Shown in pieces: positions 45,893-53,021 of a stretch of DNA of 64,000 bases. Positions within the stretch are counted from its first letter, which is position 1, and the number at the start of each line of letters is the position of its first letter. The notes below the pieces were generated by a model, which saw only the letters and a program-made list of their open reading frames with translations, did no database searches and was not told where the DNA came from. Origin of the DNA: Streptomyces sp. FIT100. GTDB lineage: Bacteria; Actinomycetota; Actinomycetes; Streptomycetales; Streptomycetaceae. Made by a program: the position numbers and the translations under genes. The stretch covers positions 62,001 to 126,000 of the forward strand of contig NZ_CP075715.1 in assembly GCF_024584805.1 (NCBI RefSeq). The letters are read 5' to 3'.

Positions 45893-46581
45893 TCGGGCAG
45901 GCGCGAAGCGAGGATCATCCCGGTGGCGTACTGGAGCAGAGCGCAGGCGACTCGGGAGTCCTCAAGCAGTTGCTCGGGGTTGCGCCCGTCCAAGGGTGGG
46001 CGGGTCGCGCCCTTGCCCCAGTACGGGTTCATGTCATCGATCAGGAGCTGCCCGCCGGGCTTCAGTGCGGTGATGGCACCATCGAGCAGGGAGGCTTTCA
46101 GCTGACCGGGGACGTCCAGGAAGATCAGGTCGTAGCTCCCCAGGGTCGGGAGGGCCTCCTTGGCGTCGCTGACCATCAGAGTCACCCAGTCAGGCCAGCT
46201 CGCGCCTGACGCGAGGGCAGACTTCTTCGGGTCGACCTCGACGCTGACGACTTCGGCGTCGGTGCGGCTGTGCAGGCCGTGCACGATCCATGCGAGGCCA
46301 ACGCCAACTCCAGTGCCGAGTTCGAGAATGCGTCCGCCGATGGGGGTCGCCGCCGCTAGGACGGACATGAGCGCGCCCACCTCGGGGCAGCATGATTTCG
46401 CAAATCCGATTCGCTGGGCCCGGGCGTAGGCGGCGTCGACCGTGGGCGGCACCTGCAGGGCGGTTCGCGCACCCAGGCGCCGTTTCATGCTCTCGACCTC
46501 AGCCGTCGACATCTCGCGGCCGAACGTTAGGGTGACCAGGCACCGTGTGCCTGATTCCTCCGCGGTGCCCGTTCGCTCCAT
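45889..46581 (-). CDS. SAM-dependent methyltransferase with RiPP-leader-like N-terminus
   Basis: 230 aa. Class I Rossmann methyltransferase: motif I ILELGTGVGVG (85-95), acidic VVSVEVDPKK (111-120), YDLIFLDVPGQ (150-160) and LKPGGQLLIDD (173-183), as in O-methyltransferase/Methyltransf_24 proteins. Residues 1-45 are extra and align without gaps to the start of the divergent 67-aa peptide; Phe20 coincides in both, and Arg22, Glu23, Glu28, Val29, Met32, Ala38 and Ala41 are identical. This supports the ATG at 46581; an upstream ATG at 46623 is possible. The methyl acceptor is unknown, but the context suggests the neighbouring peptide. The stop codon lies in the IS remnant, so the C-terminus may be slightly changed. 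Confidence 0.8.
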   Translation of the reverse strand: MERTGTAEESGTRCLVTLTFGREMSTAEVESMKRRLGARTALQVPPTVDAAYARAQRIGFAKSCCPEVGALMSVLAAATPIGGRILELGTGVGVGLAWIVHGLHSRTDAEVVSVEVDPKKSALASGASWPDWVTLMVSDAKEALPTLGSYDLIFLDVPGQLKASLLDGAITALKPGGQLLIDDMNPYWGKGATRPPLDGRNPEQLLEDSRVACALLQYATGMILASRLPD

Positions 46582-46812
46582 GACATGGCTCCTCGGTCTG
46601 GATGCCCGCCGCGCGGAATGCACCGTCCGTCAGGCTGCGCACCTCTGCTACACGAACGCCCGTTCAGGTGACTTTCCGGCACGCCGCGAGGAACTCGCGC
46701 AGCCGTTCGGGCATGAATGATGTTCGCACGGCTGACGTTGTCTCGCGATTCGAACCGTATCCAGAAACTGGGGTTGGCTTTTCAGTCCGACTCCGGAGAA
46801 GGGCGCCAAGCC
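46582..46812. promoter_or_regulatory. Divergent promoter region of the RiPP-like cassette
   Basis: 231 bases between the methyltransferase and the peptide gene starts; it must drive both directions. Less GC-rich than neighbours. No clear palindrome was found by eye. GAAGGG (46798-46803) is the ribosome binding site of the peptide gene. Confidence 0.55.
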
Positions 46813-47016
46813 ATGGCAGCTTCCAGTAATCCCGGGAACCGCGAACCCGAATCCCGCGTGATCCTCGAATTCGACCGCGAGGTGACCGATGAGGAGGTCA
46901 AGGAGATGCAGGCCAAGCACAACGCGACCTCTGCCTTCGTGGAGGCTGGCGGCCATCACCACCACCACGACGACGACGAGCCCGACGTCGTGGACATGGG
47001 AGAGGTCGACCAGTAG
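46813..47016 (+). CDS. Putative RiPP precursor peptide with Gly-Gly-His5-Asp3 core
   Basis: 67 aa. Residues 1-45 form an acidic leader-like region (SRVILEFDREVTDEEVKEMQ, predicted strand then helix). Then AGG at 45-47, five consecutive His (48-52), Asp53-55 and the tail EPDVVDMGEVDQ. A double-Gly before the core is the usual processing signal of peptide leaders. The His codons are mixed (CAT then CAC). The ATG at 46813 has a spaced GAAGGG; a longer frame starts at 46717 but lacks a good site. Downstream come a hairpin and the HExxH hydroxylase gene, same strand. No Cys, Ser or Thr in the core, so lanthionine chemistry is excluded; His/Asp hydroxylation or methylation is more likely. Function inferred from architecture only. 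Confidence 0.7.
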   Translation: MAASSNPGNREPESRVILEFDREVTDEEVKEMQAKHNATSAFVEAGGHHHHHDDDEPDVVDMGEVDQ

Positions 47017-47030
47017 CACCCTATGCTCGC

Positions 47031-47053
47031 ACCGCACCGTTCCTCGGTGCGGT
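47031..47053 (+). terminator. Perfect 9-bp stem-loop between precursor and hydroxylase genes
   Basis: ACCGCACCG (47031-47039), loop TTCCT, CGGTGCGGT (47045-47053). It starts 14 bases after the peptide stop. Such leaky terminators between a precursor gene and its enzyme genes keep precursor mRNA in excess in many RiPP operons. Confidence 0.6.
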
Positions 47054-47137
47054 CGAGCGGCGTTGGGCGAGCTACCGCGGGGCGACACACGAACGACGCT
47101 CAGGTGCGCCGGGGCGGTAGAGGCAGAAAGGCGAGAG

Positions 47138-48706
47138 ATGGACTTGAATGCATTCGACACCGCGCTGTCGCGCAAGCCGTTCGGCGACAGCGCCTATGTG
47201 CGTGAACAGATGCACCTCACGTTCAAACGTCGGCTCGAGAGCCTCGGTATCTCGGTTCAGGCTGCTCGCCATCTGCTGACGGCACTTCAGCAGGCAACGC
47301 CACAGACCGAATACCGCACTCTTGGGGATCCGCTTCTGCGCAGGGCTGTCCAACATCTACTGACTCCCGAGGTCGTCGGGCCACGGCGGAACTTGCTGTC
47401 CCCGCAGCTGTCAGCCCAGGTGATCGAAGCCGTCGCGCAGCACGTGGAGACCGGCGCTGCCAACGGACCGCTGCAGGGCGATTCCGCCGACGCGCAATGG
47501 CTCGGCGATCCGTCCAGCACTCCCTGGATCTGGTCCCCTGGGCAGGACCGTGGCTTTGTCGGGGAGACGTTCACGCGCTTCATCGAGCAACAGTTCGGGG
47601 GCGGGCTGGCGCAACCGAGCGAGAGTGATCTCGCGGTGCTACGCCAGGGCTTCCAACTCCTGGACGAACTCCTGCCGCTGACCTCTCGCGGAGCCCTGAG
47701 CCACACTCACCTGATCGGGCTCACCCCCGGTACAGACACGTGGGCGGGCAAGGCGTCGTCGTCTCAGTTCACCGTAGTCGGCATCGTCTTCCTGAACCGC
47801 AAGCTCCTCCAGAACCCCTGGTGGGTGGCCGAGCACCTGCTCCACGAGGCACTCCATCAGAAGCTGTACGACTTCCGCCACGCCCATTCATTGCTGGCCC
47901 GCGATCTCGACGACTCCCCTAACGCTCCCGTCGATGTCAGTCGCGTCGTGTCGCTGTGGAACGTCCCGGGCCTCGACGGGAACAACCGGTGGGACGTCCA
48001 CCGCGCCATGGCGGCTTTCCACGTCTACGTCCACCTGGCTCTGTTGTGCTCCCTCGCGGAACAATACGCTTCACGGCTGCGGGACATCTACGGTCCGCTG
48101 GACGCCCCAAAGCCCATGACCGAGAGCCGCAAGGCCTTCGAACGGGCCCACTACCTGGCCGAGAGTCTGCGGGCCGAGTGCTGGGACGAACTCGGCCTCG
48201 CGGGCCGACGCATGGTCGACTGGCTCAACGCTGTCCTGGATGCCATGGACCAGGCACCTCCCCCGGCGGGCTCGTTCCTCCACCTCATCCTCGACCGCTA
48301 CCTCAAGGAAGCACGCCGACTTCGTGGGGCAACGGTCACCGACGATCTGGCGACCACACTGGCAGCTCTCGGGCGGTCCGAAGCCGAGACCTTCCGCGAG
48401 GTCCTGTCCGCCATCGGTGCCAAGGACCACCTCGACACCTTCACGACCGAACCGGCGCCACGGCCCGCCCATGACCACCAGACGGCCTTCGCGCAACAGC
48501 GCCACCACATCGCCGACACTCTCCTGCGGCTCGCGCCGAACGGCTACAGCCTGGCCTCCCTGTGCCGGCCCCCCGGACCGTCCGCAGACGAGATGGTGCG
48601 CGCCATGGTGGAGGCCTCCAGCCGAGAGCTGGCAACAACCTCGGCGGCAATCCCCACAGACCGTGACCGCCCCCATCACATCCCGAGCCCTTGGCATGGC
48701 CACTGA
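47138..48706 (+). CDS. HExxH-motif protein, probable alpha-ketoglutarate-type peptide beta-hydroxylase
   Basis: 522 aa from the ATG after AAAGGCGAG. H236-E-A-L-H240 in WWVAEHLLHEALHQKLYDF, and downstream NNRWDVHRAMAAFHVYVHL supplies further His candidates (H288, H295, H299) for the third iron ligand and an Arg for the co-substrate. This combination (HExxH, then Arg and HVY/H about 50-60 residues on, in a ~500-aa all-helical protein) is that of the 'HEXXH motif domain' RiPP-associated family, now known to include Fe/alpha-KG peptide beta-hydroxylases rather than proteases. The gene follows the His/Asp-rich peptide gene, its likely substrate. The C-terminus ends HIPSPWHGH just before the IS. 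Confidence 0.75.
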   Translation: MDLNAFDTALSRKPFGDSAYVREQMHLTFKRRLESLGISVQAARHLLTALQQATPQTEYRTLGDPLLRRAVQHLLTPEVVGPRRNLLSPQLSAQVIEAVAQHVETGAANGPLQGDSADAQWLGDPSSTPWIWSPGQDRGFVGETFTRFIEQQFGGGLAQPSESDLAVLRQGFQLLDELLPLTSRGALSHTHLIGLTPGTDTWAGKASSSQFTVVGIVFLNRKLLQNPWWVAEHLLHEALHQKLYDFRHAHSLLARDLDDSPNAPVDVSRVVSLWNVPGLDGNNRWDVHRAMAAFHVYVHLALLCSLAEQYASRLRDIYGPLDAPKPMTESRKAFERAHYLAESLRAECWDELGLAGRRMVDWLNAVLDAMDQAPPPAGSFLHLILDRYLKEARRLRGATVTDDLATTLAALGRSEAETFREVLSAIGAKDHLDTFTTEPAPRPAHDHQTAFAQQRHHIADTLLRLAPNGYSLASLCRPPGPSADEMVRAMVEASSRELATTSAAIPTDRDRPHHIPSPWHGH

Positions 48707-48732
48707 ACCCCCGGCATCACCTAGGGTGCGTT

Positions 48733-48781
48733 TCGACCGTGCTGGTCACAGCCACTCGTTGATGGCTGCGACCAGCACGGT
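48733..48781. terminator. Long stem-loop in the IS left end
   Basis: CGACCGTGCTGGTC then CAGCC pairs with GGCTG then GACCAGCACGGTCG across a single mismatch and a short loop. It covers the transposase stop codon. It can act as a bidirectional terminator for both the HExxH gene and the transposase, shielding each from read-through. Confidence 0.65.
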
Positions 48782-49297
48782 CGCTTCGTAGCGGACGGCG
48801 AGCTTGTCGTATCTCGTGGCGACCGCGCGGTGGCGCTTGAGGCGATTGATTCCGCACTCCACCGCGTGGCGCTGCTTGTAGTCGTCCTTGTCGAACTTCG
48901 GTGGCCGGCCGCCCTGGGAACCGCGTTTCTTGCGGTTGGCGATCTGGTCGCGCTTCTCCGGGATTGCGCAGCGGATACCGCGTCTGTGCAGGTAGGCGCG
49001 GTTCGCGCGGGAGCCGTACGCCTTGTCGGCACGGACCTTGTCCGGGCGGGTGCGAGGGCGACCCGGTTCAAGCCGGGGCACCCGGATCCGGCCCAGGACC
49101 ACCTGGAACTGCGGGGAGTCGCCGCGCTGTCCGGCCGTGATGACCAGCGACATCAGCTTCTGGGCCTGCTCGACCGCCAGGTGGAGCTTGGTGGTCAGCC
49201 CGCCCCGGGAACGTCCGAGCCCGTGATCGTCGGGCTCGGTGAACACACCACCTGGCGACTCGATCTGCAGATCCCCTTTTGCGGGCACCGGCCGCAT
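48746..49297 (-). CDS. IS5-family transposase, C-terminal part (OrfB)
   Basis: Reads [19 protein letters not shown], then [20 protein letters not shown] (second catalytic Asp) and [24 protein letters not shown] (catalytic Glu with the Y-x-x-x-R-like context), the DDE part of the transposase. Frame is +1 relative to OrfA. The useful fusion point is the run AAAAGGGG (minus-strand sense; 49273-49280), where OrfA codons AAA AGG become AAA GGG; upstream residues of this frame are probably not translated on their own. Confidence 0.85.
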   Translation of the reverse strand: MRPVPAKGDLQIESPGGVFTEPDDHGLGRSRGGLTTKLHLAVEQAQKLMSLVITAGQRGDSPQFQVVLGRIRVPRLEPGRPRTRPDKVRADKAYGSRANRAYLHRRGIRCAIPEKRDQIANRKKRGSQGGRPPKFDKDDYKQRHAVECGINRLKRHRAVATRYDKLAVRYEATVLVAAINEWL

Positions 49298-49619
49298 GCT
49301 GGTGGGCGCGGGCGATGGTCGAGTCCACCGAGACGTCCCAGGTGATCAGCCCCTCGGCGTCGGCCCGGGCCTGCAACTGCTCGAAGATACGGTGCCAGGT
49401 GCCGTCCCGCTGCCAACGCCGGAACAGGCCGTACACAGTCGCCCATGGGCCGTATCGCTCGGGTACGTCCCGCCAGGGAGCGCCAGCGCGGATACGCCCG
49501 CGTATGCCGTCTATCAACTGCCGCTTTGTGTGCACCGGTGGCCGTCCAGGCTTCTTGCCCACCGGGAGCAAGGGCTCCAGCTTCGCCCACTGTGCATTGG
49601 TCAGATCGTGCCGCCCCAC
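49068..49619 (-). CDS. IS5-family transposase, N-terminal part (OrfA)
   Basis: Starts [19 protein letters not shown] and continues [44 protein letters not shown] (helix-turn-helix part typical of IS5/IS427 transposases), then [23 protein letters not shown] with the first catalytic Asp. After the AAAAGGGG run the frame continues as unrelated Arg-rich sequence, so a +1 (or -2) frameshift into OrfB at that point would give a ~290-aa active enzyme. Confidence 0.88.
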   Translation of the reverse strand: MGRHDLTNAQWAKLEPLLPVGKKPGRPPVHTKRQLIDGIRGRIRAGAPWRDVPERYGPWATVYGLFRRWQRDGTWHRIFEQLQARADAEGLITWDVSVDSTIARAHQHAAGARKRGSADRVARWCVHRARRSRARTFPGRADHQAPPGGRAGPEADVAGHHGRTARRLPAVPGGPGPDPGAPA

Positions 49620-49756
49620 GAAGTGGATCTTGACACATCAAGATCCACTTCTGAAACACGCCCTAGAGGGTGTCCGGCCCGGGGCCCGGCCGAGAGTCCG
49701 AGCCCCGACCTCGGCGGCGGCCGCACCGTGCAGCCGGCCGTTGCCGACCCGCGCTC

Positions 49757-49998
49757 CTCGGTCGTGTCTTCACAGTGGCGTCGTCTGCCCGGGGACGCCT
49801 GGCACGCTCCCCCAGAGCTCGCGCCTGGGAGGTGCCCCCACGCCGCGTTGTCGTCGGTCGCCGATGTCCCCCGTAGCCCTTCGGGCACGGGAGGTGCCCC
49901 CACCCCATGAACTCCCTCCCCGCCTCGCGATCGCACGCACCAGACGCCGCCGGGCCCGCCCTCCGGGCGGACGACGCTGCTGTGAAGACACTCCCTAG
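49757..49998. repeat. CTAG-bounded hairpin repeat, copy 4 (242 bp)
   Basis: Left end CTCGGTCGTGTCTTCACAGT (CTAG altered to CTCG), right end (reverse complement) CTAGGGAGTGTCTTCACAGC. The interior shares CACGCTCCCCCAGAGCTCGC and CCCGTAGCCCTTCGGGCACG with copy 3 and, inverted, the modules of copies 1 and 2. Its right CTAG gives the TAG stop of the tetracycline-resistance-like gene. The ~90 bases between the IS and this repeat hold nothing recognisable. Confidence 0.85.
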
Positions 49999-51995
49999 CC
50001 GCGGACCCGTCGTACGACGTGCAGGAGGTACTCCTTGCGGTCGAGCGGGTTGTGGTCGGTGCGCGGCCGGGACGGCACGGTGCCGTCGGCGACCGGTGCG
50101 TACCGCTCGAAGGCGCACTCCAGGACGCCCTCGCCGCGCGTCAGGCCGGGCAGTTGCTGTTCGAGCCCGTGGATCCGCACGGCCGGGATCTCGCCCTCCA
50201 GCGCGTACGCCGTGCCGCGGGCCTCGGTGGTCAGCGGGACGGCCCGGTGGCGCGCCAGGGCGGAGAGGACCGCCGCCAGCGTGTCGGCCGGTGCCTCCAG
50301 CCGGAAGCGGTGCAGGGGCTCGTGCACGCGGGTGCCGGCCTCGCGCAGTGCGTCTGTCAGGACCAGCGGTGCCAGGCCGCGGAAGTCGCCGCCGGTGCTG
50401 GACATGCTCTTGTCGAAGACGGCGTGGGCGTGGCTCTGCCGGGGGCAGTACCCGCAGTGCGTCAGGGTGACGGTGCAGTCGGGGATCTGCCAGCCGTGGA
50501 GGCCCTGCCGGAGTGTCTCGCGCACCGATTCCTCGGTCGCCTTGAAGAAGGCGTACGGCATCGAGCCCAGCTCGACCCCGAGCCGGAACGTCGCCCCGGC
50601 GCCGGGCGGCGCGGGTTCGACGCGCAGTCCGATCGTCGCGAGGAAGGGGTTGGTCGCCTTGTGCTCCTTGAACTCGACGGCCTCGCCGGTGCCTGCCGGG
50701 CGTTCGATGCAGACGGTGGTCGTCTCCCGGAAGGTGACGTCGACGGCGAAGTCGTTCGCGAGCGTCGCCTGGATGACCTCCTTCTGCACCTCGCCGTAGA
50801 GCGAGACGGATACTTCCCTGCGGATGTCGTCCTGTCGCAGGCCGATCAGCGGATCCTGCTCGGCGAGCTGGGTGAGGGCGGTGTGCAGGGCCGCCCTGTC
50901 GCCGGGGCGGCGGGGCACGACGACCGTCTCCAGCGTGGGCGGGGCGAAGTGGTGCCGCTGCGGGTCCGTCGTGCGCTCCGCGCCGACCGGATCGCCGATG
51001 CGGATGCCGCCGAGGCCCCAGACCCTGGCGATCTGCCCCGCGGCGACGGCGTCGTGCCGGGCGTGCGGGCCGCGGTCGAAGACGCTGATCGCGGTCACCT
51101 TGGCCTCGTCGTCGTCGGGGAGGCGCAGCCGGTCCCGGGTCCGTACGGTGCCCGAGTACATCCGTACATACGCGATCTTCTCCCCCGCGGGGCCGCGCTC
51201 CACCTTGAACACCGTGCCGGAGACGGGCCCGCCGGGGTCGCCGCCGGCCGCGGGCAGCAGCTCCCTGATCCCGGCCGTCAGCGCGTCGGCGCCGGCGCCG
51301 GTCGTCGCGGAGCCGAAGAAGACGGGGTGCACCAGCGCCCGACGGGTCTGCGCGGCGAGTTCGCCGCGCAGTCTCCGGTACGAGAGGGCCTCGTGGTCGT
51401 CCAGGCACGTGGCGAGGAAGGCATCGTCCTGCGCGGAGAGCACATCGGCGAGCCGGGTGGTGAACGCGCTGTCGGCGGCGGTGAAGGAGGTGAACCGGGC
51501 CCCGGGGGTGCCGAGTCCGGCGGCCGAGCCCATCGCGACGGCCGAGGAGGCCAGCCGCTCGGCGATGCCGCGCAGCACGTGTGCGTGGCCGGCCCCGGCC
51601 CGGTCGATCTTGTTGACGAAGAGCAGCGTCGGAATGCCCAGCCGCCGCAGGGTCCGCATCAGGACCCGGGTCTGCGCCTGCACCCCCTCGACGGCCGACA
51701 CGACCAGGACCGCCCCGTCGAGGACGTTCAGCACCCGCTCCACCTCGGCGATGAAGTCCGGATGACCGGGTGTGTCGATCAGATTGACCGTCAGGTCGCC
51801 GATGGCGAACGACACGACGGCGGATCTGATGGTGATGCCGCGCTGCCGCTCCAGCGCCAGCGAATCGGTCTGTGTGTTCCCGTCGTCGACGCTGCCGATC
51901 TCGTCGATGGCACCGGCGGCGTACAGCAGCCGCTCGGTCAGGCTCGTCTTACCGGCGTCTACATGCGCCAGGATTCCCAGGTTGAGTGTGCGCAC
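49995..51995 (-). CDS. Tet(M)/Otr(A)-type ribosomal protection GTPase
   Basis: 666 aa from the GTG at 51995. EF-G-like GTPase: G1 AHVDAGKTSL, effector RGITIRSA, G3 DTPGHPDF, G4 NKID. The C-terminal domain IV has the QSHAHAVFDKSMSSTGGDFRGLAPLV region and domain V ends QLPGLTRGEGVLECAFERYAPV, typical of tetracycline ribosomal-protection proteins rather than EF-G itself. Such proteins displace tetracyclines from the 30S A site. The start codon is inside a 20-bp hairpin preceded by a leader ORF (see 51949-52059). The stop codon lies in repeat copy 4. Resistance spectrum unknown. Confidence 0.9.
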   Translation of the reverse strand: MRTLNLGILAHVDAGKTSLTERLLYAAGAIDEIGSVDDGNTQTDSLALERQRGITIRSAVVSFAIGDLTVNLIDTPGHPDFIAEVERVLNVLDGAVLVVSAVEGVQAQTRVLMRTLRRLGIPTLLFVNKIDRAGAGHAHVLRGIAERLASSAVAMGSAAGLGTPGARFTSFTAADSAFTTRLADVLSAQDDAFLATCLDDHEALSYRRLRGELAAQTRRALVHPVFFGSATTGAGADALTAGIRELLPAAGGDPGGPVSGTVFKVERGPAGEKIAYVRMYSGTVRTRDRLRLPDDDEAKVTAISVFDRGPHARHDAVAAGQIARVWGLGGIRIGDPVGAERTTDPQRHHFAPPTLETVVVPRRPGDRAALHTALTQLAEQDPLIGLRQDDIRREVSVSLYGEVQKEVIQATLANDFAVDVTFRETTTVCIERPAGTGEAVEFKEHKATNPFLATIGLRVEPAPPGAGATFRLGVELGSMPYAFFKATEESVRETLRQGLHGWQIPDCTVTLTHCGYCPRQSHAHAVFDKSMSSTGGDFRGLAPLVLTDALREAGTRVHEPLHRFRLEAPADTLAAVLSALARHRAVPLTTEARGTAYALEGEIPAVRIHGLEQQLPGLTRGEGVLECAFERYAPVADGTVPSRPRTDHNPLDRKEYLLHVVRRVRG

Positions 51996-52059
51996 TGCGT
52001 GTCATGTCCTTTGAACAGTCGGAGATTCCCTTCGCGTTGGACATGAACGCAGTGCGCAT
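51949..52059 (-). CDS. 36-aa leader peptide of the ribosomal protection gene
   Basis: ATG at 52059 follows GAGGAG with a 6-base spacing, a better ribosome site than that of the resistance gene itself. It reads MRTAFMSNAKGISDCSKDMT, then RSAHTQPGNPGACRRR and TAA at 51951-51949. The ORF overlaps the first 47 bases of the resistance gene in another frame. Ribosomes translating or stalled on it would cross the hairpin that hides the resistance start. Inferred attenuation leader, comparable in logic to tet(M) leaders. Confidence 0.6.
   Translation of the reverse strand: MRTAFMSNAKGISDCSKDMTRSAHTQPGNPGACRRR
51989..52058 (-). promoter_or_regulatory. 20-bp leader hairpin sequestering the GTG start
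   Basis: Minus-strand arm TGCGCACTGCGTTCATGTCC (52058-52039) pairs with GGACATGACACGCAGTGCGC and the next A (52009-51989) with a single bulged base, around a 29-base loop. The GTG start at 51995 is inside the 3' arm, and AAAGGA, its only Shine-Dalgarno-like stretch, is at the loop edge. Translation would be shut unless a ribosome opens the stem. Confidence 0.75.
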
Positions 52060-52133
52060 TACCCGCTCCTCGGTCTATGGGCTGTCGGCGGCAGTGCAGC
52101 AGAGTGCCGGCCGGAGCGGCAAACGGTTTTCCG

Positions 52134-53018
52134 TCACTCCGCCACCGGCTGGAGCTCGCGGGCGCTCCTCCCCCGCAGCAGGGCGATGAGTCCGGTCGCG
52201 GTCTCCGCCATCGCCCACCTGCCGACCGAGAGGTACTTGCGGGAGTCGACCGCCTCGGCGTCGGCGGCCAGGAACTCCCTGATCGCGGCGGTCATCGCGA
52301 CGTTCAGCGCCGTCCCGATGTTGATCTTTGCCATGCCGCCGGCGACGGCCGCCGAGAGCTCGTCGTCGGGGACGCCGGACGAGCCGTGCAGCACCAGCGG
52401 CACGTCGAGGGCGTCCACCAGCCGGGCGAGCAGCTCGTGGTCGAGTGCGGCCGTGCGGGTGGTCATCGCGTGGCTGCTGCCGATCGCGACGGCGAGGGCG
52501 TCCACACCGGCCGCCTCGACGAAGGCCCGTGCCTCGTCGGGGTCGGTGCGGGCGCCCGGCGCGTGGGCGTCGAGCGGCGCGGCGCCGTGCTTGCCGCCGA
52601 CCTCGCCCAGTTCGGCCTCGATCCAGAGGCCGTTGGCGTGCGCCCAGTCCGCTGCGGCCCGGGTGGCGGTGAGGTTCTCCGCGTACGGCAGGTGCGAGGC
52701 GTCGTACATCACGGAGCTGAAGCCCGCGTCGGCCGCCTGCCGCAGCAGATCCCCGCTCGTGACGTGGTCGAGGTGGAGCGCGACGGGTACGGCGGCGGCC
52801 CGGGCCGCCTCGATGGCGGCCCGGGCGAGCGGGCGGACCCGCCCGTAGCGGTACTTCACCGCGTTCTCGCTGATCTGCAGGATGACCGGGGAGCCCGCGG
52901 TCTCCGCCCCGGCGACGACGGCTTCGGCGTGCTCCAGCGTGATGATGTTGAACGCTGCGACGGCGCGGTGCTCCGCGGCGGCCGCGGCGACCAGCGTTCC
53001 GGTCTCGGCGAGCGGCAT
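52134..53018 (-). CDS. Class II fructose/tagatose-bisphosphate aldolase family protein
   Basis: 294 aa. VAAFNIITLEHAEAVVAGAE opening; zinc ligands in LHLDHVTSGD, ELGEVGGKHG, IGSSHAM and LHGSSGVPDDEL; NIGTALNVAMTAAI phosphate-binding loop. Similar to KbaY/GatY/FbaA. It would cleave a ketose bisphosphate to DHAP and an aldehyde. Three bases separate it from the stop of the SIS-domain isomerase gene, so they are one operon, likely for amino sugar or polyol use. Confidence 0.88.
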   Translation of the reverse strand: MPLAETGTLVAAAAAEHRAVAAFNIITLEHAEAVVAGAETAGSPVILQISENAVKYRYGRVRPLARAAIEAARAAAVPVALHLDHVTSGDLLRQAADAGFSSVMYDASHLPYAENLTATRAAADWAHANGLWIEAELGEVGGKHGAAPLDAHAPGARTDPDEARAFVEAAGVDALAVAIGSSHAMTTRTAALDHELLARLVDALDVPLVLHGSSGVPDDELSAAVAGGMAKINIGTALNVAMTAAIREFLAADAEAVDSRKYLSVGRWAMAETATGLIALLRGRSARELQPVAE

Positions 53019-53021
53019 CGG

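Larger units (their letters stand above)
48721..49666 (-). mobile_element. IS5-family insertion sequence (IS112/IS427-like), about 946 bp
   Basis: Bounded by CTAG on both sides. Termini CTAGGGTGCGTTTCGACC (left) and, reverse complement of the right, CTAGGGCGTGTTTCAGAA: imperfect inverted repeats. It contains two overlapping minus-strand reading frames that together make a DDE transposase. A long hairpin lies inside the left end (48733-48781) and an 11-bp palindrome inside the right end (49623-49648). CTAG is probably the target sequence. Confidence 0.9.

Noticed and set aside
46960..46995. His5-Asp3 stretch as a cloning artefact (His-tag plus enterokinase-like site)
   Set aside because: Flanked by native coding sequence with normal codon use and RBS, next to a methyltransferase with a related N-terminus; no vector sequence is present.
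47138..48706. HExxH protein as a zinc metallopeptidase
   Set aside because: It lacks the usual metallopeptidase context (signal, gluzincin/metzincin third-ligand spacing) and matches the helical HEXXH-domain architecture linked to peptide hydroxylation; peptidase activity cannot be wholly excluded.
49995..51995. Gene called as elongation factor G
   Set aside because: Length 666 aa, domain IV loop and C-terminus fit ribosomal protection proteins better; true EF-G is about 700 aa and sits in the str operon.
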